Part shown: positions 56,347-64,000 of the stretch, one piece after another
Numbering within the stretch: the first letter of the stretch is position 1
How the letters are laid out: each line of letters opens with the position of its first letter
From: Periplaneta americana
Lineage: Eukaryota; Arthropoda; Insecta; Blattodea; Blattidae
Direction of reading: 5' to 3'
Assembly: GCF_040183065.1 (NCBI RefSeq)
Contig: NC_091125.1
Coordinates: forward strand, 128,839,621-128,903,620
Length of the DNA: 64,000 nt
Position numbers and translations under genes: made by a program
Notes under the pieces: generated by a model
What the model saw: the letters and a program-made list of their open reading frames with translations, nothing else
Told to the model about the DNA's origin: nothing
Database searches by the model: none

Positions 56347-56463
56347 GGCTTGGCTTTCGTCCTGTCGTTCACTCCACTTCCCCTTTGATCTGGTACTCCT
56401 GGGGGAAAGGCGAGGATATATCGTACAAGAATTACGTAGAAGCGTTGAACAAATTCTTTAAAG
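56347..56463 (+). CDS. nrv: Na+/K+-ATPase beta subunit, third coding exon
   Basis: Acceptor TGTTGCAG ends at 56346; donor GTATGG begins at 56464. Joined in phase with exon 2 it reads GPGLGFRPVVHSTSPLIWYS, then WGKGEDISYKNYVEALNKFF and K. PGLGFRP is the strongly conserved juxtamembrane motif of the beta family, and the IWYS and Y..Y...L..FF pattern also fits. These residues (81-119) begin the extracellular domain, which normally continues for nearly 200 more residues with three disulfides. I found no further exon up to 64000, so the gene probably runs past the window or through long introns. Confidence 0.9.
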
Positions 56464-57149
56464 GTATGGACAACAGGTTAATTCACAATGAGCTATGCGG
56501 CTGTTTCGTTGAGAGCATGTCACTTGTCTTCGTGCTATAATGAATGTTTAAAGCACTTCAGATCAAAGCTAGAATTAACTGTACAGACTACATTTTGCAC
56601 TGAAATGTATTCTGAACTGGATAAGGGAGAAAGCTATGGTTGCTATGGAGAATTATTGTTTAGAAGGGATGTAGACCTAAATTGTACTTTTTCCACTGCT
56701 GGTGATAGACTCGTATGTGAGGTCAATATGTGTGTTGGCGTCATGAGCAGCACGATATTTTGCTTCCCAATATTTAGGAAAATAAGCTGTAAAAATAATA
56801 ACTGTAATATTTGAAGCTAGTATATTATGACCAAGCGTCCAGCTGTATCGGCGAAATATTGAACTAAACGTCTAACGTCATTGCATTGTTGACAGTCACA
56901 GAGCGCATGAACATCAGGCCTACCAACCTATTATGAACGATAAAATGGAGGCGATGGGAATTTGGTAGGGCTCATAGAGTTAGTATAATCCCTGATCACA
57001 TAACAGATTGGCCATCCCCATATTAGAAACGAACATTTGAAAGAGAACCACCAGAATCGCCACCGTCGATTGGGAACGTCCTCTAGATGGAAGTACAGTT
57101 GTTCCATGCAATTCAATTTTTTTATATTCTTGTAATATAAGACATAGGC
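56464..57149. other. intron sequence
   Basis: Starts at the GTATGG donor of exon 3. An open frame at 56488-56814 begins just inside the intron, but it has no conserved beta-subunit motif and is in no splice-compatible context. Confidence 0.5.
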
Positions 57150-57541
57150 CTATAATCGCGACGTTGTTATTTCCGGCTTGACTCCGCCTCTTTGCTTACG
57201 TCTAGGTAGGTAGTATCGTTCGCCATTTTTGTTCTTTCGTTCCCGAGCTACCATACGAGGAATCTATTTGCCAAACCGTTAAACATTATCATGTCGTAGC
57301 TCCTATGATAATAAATCAAAAGCACTGTAATTCAGCAAATAATTGAGCGGCAAATAACGTCTTCGTGTTCTTTATGCCAACGCCAATGAAAGAGCCAAAA
57401 TGGCGGGCGATTATATTACGTATTTATCGAGCCTTAAGAAATGAATAACGTCTTCATAAGCGAATCACAAGACGCACACGTTTAAATGTAGCCGACCTGC
57501 AACGCGATTGGCTGCCAGAAATTAGAGCGACGGGACTATAG
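57150..57541 (-). mobile_element. MITE family M4, copy 2
   Basis: Reverse orientation relative to 20675-21086: CTATAATCGCGACGTTGTTA at the left and inverted CTATAGTCCCGTCGCTCTAA at the right. The interior GTCGTAGCTCCTATGATAAT and GCCAACGCCAATGAAAGAGC match inverted. Confidence 0.8.
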
Positions 57542-58283
57542 TATCGGATTTTTTTTAAAAATAGCAATTCAAAAGAGAGTTATAATGTGACTTTTTATGC
57601 AGTGGCTAGATGGCAGCATAGTGAAATAAGGCGCGGATTTCTATGACATGTTATATTTTTTCCTATGGGATTGTTTCGGTTTTCAGACTGATTCAAACTT
57701 TATTCCAACCATTCTGAAGAAAATGGAAGAGTCTTTATTGGTCATATAAATGCATATTTGAACCATTTTTAATTTTGTAGCATATTTAGTACGAAACTAC
57801 ATAATATTAGCCTAACCTTATATTTTGGGAATAAGTGTATGCATATTTAGGCATTTTGTTTTAAGTTTTATAGCATATTTAGTAAAAATTCGCGTCACAA
57901 TGTTATATTTTGCGCATTTATCATATTTAATGCATTCATTCAAACCATAAAGAGCCGTGGTAAATGTAATACTATGAAAGTTTATCAGGATAGCTCTAAA
58001 ATACCTATATTTTCGCAAAAATTCAATCAAAGAAAGTATGCACTGACTGTGGAATGTAGGGTGTCAAGTAGCAGTTAGAAATTGTATTTTAATCAATGTT
58101 TAATGCCGAGAATTAAAACAACGTGACATACATGTGTTACTGATAGTCATATTTCGAATTATCATAGTGTACTGCAGTTCGTACAATTGATAATAGTAAT
58201 AGTATTGATAATTATAATTAATTAGAACTATCGATATTATCGATTGTCATTACAATTTTTTATCTTATTAAATGGTTATAAAC

Positions 58284-58286
<3 letters not shown>

Positions 58287-58328
<42 letters not shown>
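58287..58328. repeat. (AT)n microsatellite
   Basis: About 21 AT units. Confidence 0.95.
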
Positions 58329-58331
<3 letters not shown>

Positions 58332-58684
58332 TTTAACATGTAAACATATATTGAATTTAATAATAAGAACTGTATTCAAACTGAATTAGCCTACATACCG
58401 GCACTATTAATCTGTTAACACACTATATTACGAAGTTTTACATTGTTGCCAACGATTATAATCTGTCCTTTTCTTGTATAAGATTTCAACACTGTCCATC
58501 ACGGCGGTATCACTATTACAATGTCCATCAATCACTTCTATTTCCGACAGCTTTTCCTCGTGTTTCCACTGCATATGATCACGCATATTGCTTATCAATT
58601 CTCAAACATAGTTGAGACTGAAATGTTTTATTCCCTTCAATTTTCTTGAAAAATTCCCAGAAGCAAGTACAATCACACTACTAG

Positions 58685-58866
58685 CACAATCTAGTATATA
58701 CAGTCACGAAGCTCAATACGTAGTAAATATGCATCCATAGATAGTTGCTAACCACTAGGATCGCTACTATCGCTTCATTACAGACAATGCGAAATAATAC
58801 CGGCACAGTCTATTGTTCCTAGTACCCTCACAACTCAAGCTTCGTGACTATATACACTAGATTGTG
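58685..58866 (-). mobile_element. MITE family M1, copy 4
   Basis: Ends CACAATCTAGTATATACAGT and the inverse, inside TAGCACAATCTAG...CTAGATTGTGCTA, so the pairing extends to a flanking TA on both sides. Interior reversed relative to copy 1 (same as copy 2). Confidence 0.85.
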
Positions 58867-58869
58867 CTA

Positions 58870-60260
58870 CTAGGGCGGAGCCATCTTTGAAATATGATTA
58901 ATGCTCTTTCCTTTCTCGATATTATCAGTAATCGCTTGAACTATCAATAATGTTGGAAACAATTTGCCTGTCGATAGTTTCGATAGTTGAGGGAACTATC
59001 GATGGTATAGATAGTAGGCTTATTAACATCTATCGCCCATCACTTGGACGGATCATAATAAATGGACAACAGCGATACAGTACGTTTCTAAAAACTGTTA
59101 TTTTCACAAATCAAATTACACTAAATGTAAGATTACAGTGTAAGAAATCTGAGATATTATTCTGAACACATTTCTTAATAAAACATAGCTGTTAGTCTGT
59201 TATTAATATTTAAGTTAAAGAAAAGACTGTGTGCGAAGCAACAACTTCATCAAAAGTCAGTTCTGAGTTAGGCTTTTGTTATTTTTAACAAGTCCTAAAA
59301 GTGGTCATTAGTCATAAGATTTATTTCCGATTATCTTATTGTCTTCACAGAAGTACGTACTTCCAAACATGGATTCATTATTCGTCTTTAATATATACAT
59401 ATTCAGGATATTTTTGAATTCTCTCAACGTTTGAATTTCGAAACATTTTGAAAGTTTACAAATTTTCACGATTACGTTTTGAAAGTTGAGGGTCAAGTTT
59501 ACCCCGGATTATTTTTCCGTGTTCCTTCAGTCGATCTTGTCACGCTACATCGATTGATACTTCAAACGTCCGGATCGGTTGAAATCTCACAGAGTTATGC
59601 AGATAAAATGGCTACCGAAACGCAGTTTTCGAGACATGTTTAGCCCCAACCGTCTCGGCCTTGAGGATCTGACTGGTTTCTTGAGGATGATTACGGTTAC
59701 GGGACTCCTTCGTCTACACGGTGGTATACTTTTCGTTTCGTTATTTGTTCAAAAGTTAAAAGCGGTTCTAAAATAGTACATCGTTGACAGAGCGGTTGGT
59801 GACCTACCGTACCGAATACAAAGAAGTAGTTCGACGTCAAAATAATCTAGAGGGTCACATGGGGTCCGCTAGCCGCTAGTTGATCAACTCTGATTTACAT
59901 GAAAGCTCCATGTGCCATTAGCCCATCTCGCAGAACTAATATCGGCGTAGTCTTCTTAATGACATTCATTTGTTTCACTCTAACTGGCCATCATGGGCTT
60001 TATTTCCTAGCAAATTTAATTAGATCTCTCCCCTCGTCTTGTTACTCTTTCTCATTAAACAGTTTTATGTCTTTTTTTTTTTTTTTGCTGTTTTATTGAA
60101 TCGGCTTTGTTCCGGTGGGGAACTGCATTACAAGTTTCGAAAGATTCTCTTGTGGGAGATTAAAAGGATCGATGCCATGAAGATGATCTACGTTCCTCGA
60201 GACAAGTTTCACGATTATTCAGTTTCACCAATTTCACCGCAGGAAGCTGATTTCCTCATG
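58870..60260. other. no gene recognised
   Basis: Contains clustered CTATCGATAGTT-like motifs at 58920-59030 and a T-run near 60070. I saw no remaining beta-subunit exon. Confidence 0.4.
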
Positions 60261-60267
60261 CAGGAAT

Positions 60268-60775
60268 GTGCTCGGGCGTGACTTCGTATCCCGTTTGGAC
60301 TGATTATCTCGTTGAATTCCCTTCGAAGTTTTCCTCAACTGTCAACCTCGTAATATTTTATTTAGCGACGGAGAGGTTTCTCAGCATCGAAATTGAACGT
60401 GGTTCAGGAATATCCGACAAATTTTGCGTGGAGCCCTCTATCGGGGACAGAGTTCCTTTACGTACCATAAATCTACAGCATGGGACTCAATGCTTTACTT
60501 TCCTCCCGATAGAAGCCATGCTCAGGATTTTATCGTCCTTAAAAATCCAATGCCCTCGACCGAATTTGAACCCACGAACGTCTGACTCAACGAACGGCAT
60601 TGTAACTATGAGATCACCGAGGACGACATACCCAACTGCAAGGCGAATGTCAGATAATCCATTGCAAATCCTCGGTATTATCTCTCCAAAATACCATCGC
60701 ATTGTCACCAATTCCACAGATGCTAAATAATCTCGCAGTTGATAAAGTATTGTCAAATAACTGTTTTAAAACAGT
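60268..60775 (+). mobile_element. composite SINE: family A with an inverted family B inside
   Basis: The left part CTCGGGCGTGACTTCGTATC and GTTTGGACTGATTATCTCGT, and the right part CAAGGCGAATGTCAGATAAT, GCATTGTCACCAATTCCACA and GTCAAATAACTG, belong to SINE A. Between them (about 60400-60630) lies SINE B on the minus strand, recognisable by TCCGACAAATTTTGCGTGGA and a minus-strand GGGTTCAAATTCGGTCGAGG B box. SINE B thus inserted into SINE A here. Confidence 0.7.
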
Positions 60776-61206
60776 CTAGTCCTTTCTCATTTTACCAGTC
60801 GTAATCCTTTGTGTAATTTACTTTCTTGAGCTATCATTCAAATTACACACAAAAATAAACGTTAGCTGTGCATATATTCATTAAATCTTTTTACTGTAAC
60901 CAGCAGGATACTATTAACTTCATAAAATCTACTGAATCCACTGTAGCCTTCAACTAGAGTTTCTTCTAACAAATGAGAGGTACTTTGATCTATGTTCGTT
61001 ATAGATGCCTTCCTTCAGTAACTATAATTGAGACAGGGAAATCAAAAACTCCCTAACTCCAATAAACCAAATTTTACAGGAGAGAGAAAAAACTTATTAT
61101 TTCTCTTACTAACTTTAAATATTATACATTTACCTATCAATATTGTGTAAAATTAAATTCTTTATTAATTAAATACTTCAAAACCTAAATTTTTACATTA
61201 TCTTAT

Positions 61207-62045
61207 AGATAGATAGATAGATATTTATTAGCCTTAGGAAATACAATGATTTCATGGCATCGTCAGAGTGAATACATAATAAATATGCGGTTACATACAT
61301 GTTTTTCCGACATACAAGATGTCTACAATAATATACAAATAATATACAATCAACACATTCAGTAATGAAGTCAATTCTCCACAGTTTTCTTCAGACCATT
61401 ACTTGTACAAGGTTCTTGGTTTCCTTATCTTCTTGGGCAGTCTCACCCCAGACATGAATCAGATAGAAAAGAGCAGTAAACACAAAAGGAGATACTAACT
61501 ACTGTAAGCTAAATTTGGAGTGCTAAACTAAGATACTCATTGACAGTAAAAGGCATATGGAAAAGTAAAATATGTTTCACTGACTTTTTAAATCTAGCAT
61601 AGCTAAGGGCTTTAGTTTCAACAGGGAGTTTGTTGTAAAGTCTTATCCCTGTATGTGATAAGCTATTGAGACTTTTGGATAACCTATGATGATTAAAATG
61701 TAAATTATTGCATGTTCTTGTGCTGTAGTTGTGATAATCAGAGTTTATTTTAAAACTATCATAATTTTGGTGGATGAAACAGACTGTTTCAAGAATGTAA
61801 ATACAAGGTAGGGGCAAAATATCAAACTCTTTGAATATTTTTTTACTATCCGAGCGAATAGGTACTTTCTTTATAATTTTCAATATTCTCTTTTGCAGTC
61901 TAAACACTTGTGCAAGTTTTGATGATGACCCCCAGATAATTATCCCATATGATAATACAGAGTGAACATAGCCAAAGTAAACCGCTCTAAGTAGTTCCTT
62001 GGGAGTTATATTGGTTAGGACACGGAAAGCATAACACACAATTTA
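61207..62045 (-). pseudogene. LINE fragment (Jockey/CR1-like RT C-terminus) with GATA tail
   Basis: The minus strand is open for 176 codons, 62039-61509: LRAVYFGYVHSVLSYGIIIW then GSSSKLAQVFRLQKRILKII, and NSLSHTGIRLYNKLPVETKA. SVLSYGIIIWG and LQKR..R.I are standard in the region after the reverse-transcriptase domain of jockey/CR1-type non-LTR elements. The 3' end is an array of TATC repeats (GATAGATAGATAGATA on the plus strand at 61207-61221). The 5' part including the RT core is missing. The family differs from the LINE at 49-52 kb. Confidence 0.8.
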
Positions 62046-62510
62046 AAATAAACACTGCTGGAGTTAGTGGTTTTCTGACTTCCACAGTGTATGAATTAAG
62101 AAACGTGAATAAATATGAGCCATGTGAAGAAAAAAAAAGATAAGTATATCATAATTCCCTTATGGAACATTGGAATATACGAGAAAATGGAAGTTTATTG
62201 TTAAGATTAACATTGCTACTTTTTTTTTTTAATTTCAAATATATGAGACAGAAAAACACAAATTACCATAAAGCACATCAAAATACACAAATAAAACCAC
62301 AAATAATATTAAAATGTTAACACAGTCTCATTCATGTTACAGATTCTGTATTTTTTTCTCTCACTCTCATGTTCTTTCTGTGCATCTAGATTCTAGATTA
62401 TTACTGTCCGCAAACAGAGTTTGGTAATACATCCTACTTTCCTCAGAAATAAACGGCATTAAATTTTGCAAGTCCTTTTGCTTTCTTCTTTCAATAGACT
62501 AGCAATGCTG

Positions 62511-62750
62511 AATTCTGCAGTGCTTGGGAAAAGTGACATAAGTCAGTTTCCACAAACCTTTTTTGATAATTTATTGACAACTTACGGAACATCTGCTCGC
62601 TTGGAAAAAAATACGTAAGTATTCCTCCCATTACAATAATTCATACAGAAAAAAATCAAATCGACATAAACCAGTGTAAGTTGTCAATAAATTATCAAAA
62701 AAGGTTTGTGGAAACTGACTTATGTCACTTTTCCTGAGCACTGCAGAATT
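62511..62750. mobile_element. foldback MITE family M2, intact copy
   Basis: Arms AATTCTGCAGTGCTTGGGAA + AAGTGACATAAGTCAGTTTC and the inverse, then GATAATTTATTGACAACTTA inverted on the right. It matches both halves of the split copy at 33876-34451, proving the latter's continuity. Confidence 0.88.
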
Positions 62751-63361
62751 GTACTTTAGTTGACTGGGGAATGATGCATCTGTATTGGGTTTCTGGAAGT
62801 TAATCGACTCGATATTGTGCCTTTAATAGTCTTTCTTACATGGATTTCATAGATTTTTGTGACATTCTGAATACCGTATCGTATCACTTTACTGAGCTGG
62901 TTGAGCGATAGTGTTGCCACCTACCGGAAAATTGAGCTTCGAATGCAAGAACTCTCTTATTCCATGGTGTAAGTGGAGTTCTGACTTCCACGAGTTTTAA
63001 AACAGCCCCCAGAATGCAGATGAATGTCGATATCTTGCCTTCCACGCATGCGGGACAAACTAAAAAGCATTATCCAGCCCATAACTCAATTTTGTCAAAC
63101 ATTGGAGTTAGTGGGTTTTTGATCTCCCTGTCTCAATTACTGAGATGTGGTCAATACGTGTTGCAGAGCTAAGTCTTGTGCGACTGGTTGTTGTAGATTG
63201 TTTATTCATCGAATATAGATCAATCAATATAGGCCCTATTTCCGAACTGCACTTGTATTTATTGTACCGTTAAACATACATGCGCGTGTTACTGAAGATC
63301 ATTGCTTCTATGTCTGTTGAGTCAGTTTATCATACAGCGTCAGATTGTCTTTAAGACCTGA

Positions 63362-63660
63362 GCTTCTATACGTGGTCTTTCACTGCAAACCCAGCATTCT
63401 CCAATCTTTCCTGTTTTCTCCCTTCTTCTTTCTTAGTCTCCGCATATGATTCAAATGTCGTCTATCATCTGATATCTTCTTCTGCCCCGAACTCTTTTCC
63501 AGTTCACCATTCCTTCCAGTGCATCCTTTAGTAGACAGTTTCTTCTCAATCAGTGACCCAACCAATTTCTTTTTCTCTTCCTGATCAGTTTTAGCATCAT
63601 TCTTTCTTCGCCGATGCTTTCCAACACGGCTTCATTTCTTATTATGTCGGCGTTCGGGGA
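63362..63660 (-). pseudogene. LINE 3' coding fragment
   Basis: On the minus strand with a few frame changes: IRNEAVLESIGEERMMLKLI, RKRKRNWLGH, LRRNCLLKDALEGMVN, and then RRYQMIDDI-like and ENRKDWRMLGL. This is the C-terminal zinc-knuckle-free tail typical of RTE-like insect LINEs (NWLGH.LR...L..ALEG...G.R.RGRRR). Interrupted and short, so inactive. Confidence 0.7.
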
Positions 63661-63703
63661 ATGATGATGGAATGTAGAAAATAGACGTTGACGGAATGAT
63701 GTA

Positions 63704-63884
63704 CAGATACGGAAACAAAATTTGGAGCTCCCGTATTATGTAAGTTTCGCTTACAACACATTGCGCATGTGCAGTAAACAAGAGCCCCTGTATACATGCT
63801 ACTTGTGTACAGTCATGTGAAATTGTTGCCTACATACATGTGGACTCCCATCAAGACTCGCTCCAAATTTTAATTCCGTATCTG
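63704..63884. mobile_element. MITE with TA duplication
   Basis: Inverted ends CAGATACGGAAACAAAATTT + GGAGC and, from the right, CAGATACGGAATTAAAATTT + GGAGC. TA on both sides. 181 bp, no coding sequence; Tc1/mariner-type by target site. Confidence 0.82.
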
Positions 63885-64000
63885 TACTTGTCTAATAAAG
63901 GGAAACGGGAAAATCCTGGGAAAAAACCTAATTGCAGTCTTGTCCGTCATAAGTGTCACTATGAATCTTTCATTGGCCTTTTAATTATTTGTGGCGAGAA

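Larger units (their letters stand above)
61015..63143. mobile_element. possible large inverted-repeat element with nested insertions
   Basis: The left end has TAATTGAGACAGGGAAATCA + AAAACTCCCTAACTCCAAT (61025-61062). The right end has its inverse, ATTGGAGTTAGTGGGTTTTT + GATCTCCCTGTCTCAATTA (63101-63139). A LINE (61207-62045) and an M2 foldback (62511-62750) lie between. A further copy of the GGAGTTAGTGG end at 62055 confuses the boundaries, so these could also be two separate elements. Confidence 0.45.

Noticed and set aside
56488-56814. 108-codon frame just after beta-subunit exon 3
   Set aside because: It starts inside the intron 24 bp past a good donor and lacks the conserved cysteines and spacing of the beta-subunit ectodomain. 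Reading through the donor would not continue the exon frame into it convincingly.
60266-60730. 154-codon open frame on the plus strand
   Set aside because: It runs entirely through SINE A and inverted SINE B sequence.
1-64000. CRISPR arrays, operons or a clustered defence system
   Set aside because: The regular repeats are microsatellites and one 82-bp tandem repeat; genes are spliced and sparse, and nothing prokaryotic is present.

Overview
This window reads as a piece of a large, AT-rich, repeat-laden insect nuclear genome. The evidence is spliced exons with GT/AG borders, many tRNA-derived SINEs, decayed Tc1/mariner and hAT transposases, 5'-truncated LINEs and long AAT/AT microsatellites. 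The LINE C-terminal sequence and the SINE families resemble what I remember from cockroaches (Blattodea, Periplaneta-like). That assignment is an inference. There are no prokaryotic operons and no CRISPR arrays.

Two host genes can be supported. On the minus strand, one exon (39616-40009) encodes the start of the TBC region of a Skywalker/TBC1D24-type Rab-GAP. On the plus strand, three exons (52769-52880, 53007-53135, 56347-56463) encode the first 119 residues of a Na+/K+-ATPase beta subunit (nervana family): cytosolic tail, membrane helix and start of the ectodomain, with compatible splice phases. The rest of both genes is outside the window or not recognised. A 71-codon open stretch on the minus strand inside the second beta-subunit intron (53429-53643) has a good 3' splice site and a protein-like composition. 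I cannot name it.

Nearly everything else is repeats. 1-6 kb: MITEs, SINEs and a microsatellite. 6-10.3 kb: two mariner-like elements, one intact at both ends but with a SINE inside its transposase, and a Harbinger-type foldback. 10.5-20 kb: mariner-derived foldbacks and a ZBED-like hAT remnant split by another foldback. 20-32 kb: SINE clusters, microsatellites and a hAT-like element carrying a SINE. 33.8-34.5 kb: a foldback split by a Penelope-like inverted repeat. 40-45 kb: a 730-bp hAT derivative with a perfect 8-bp duplication, an element with triplicated subterminal motifs, a mariner remnant and a Harbinger-type foldback. 49.6-52.1 kb: two 5'-truncated copies of one LINE in opposite orientation, each with a clear target-site duplication. 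54-64 kb: mariner, LINE and SINE debris and MITEs, including the fourth copy of one MITE family.

The clearest biology here is the two host genes and a well-resolved insertion history: several insertions can be ordered in time from nesting and target-site duplications. I see no convincing new multi-gene system. The most unusual items are the subterminal-repeat element (42.3-43.2 kb), the mirrored tRNA-arm elements (15.8 and 34.5 kb), the Penelope-like foldback and the unnamed minus-strand exon candidate.
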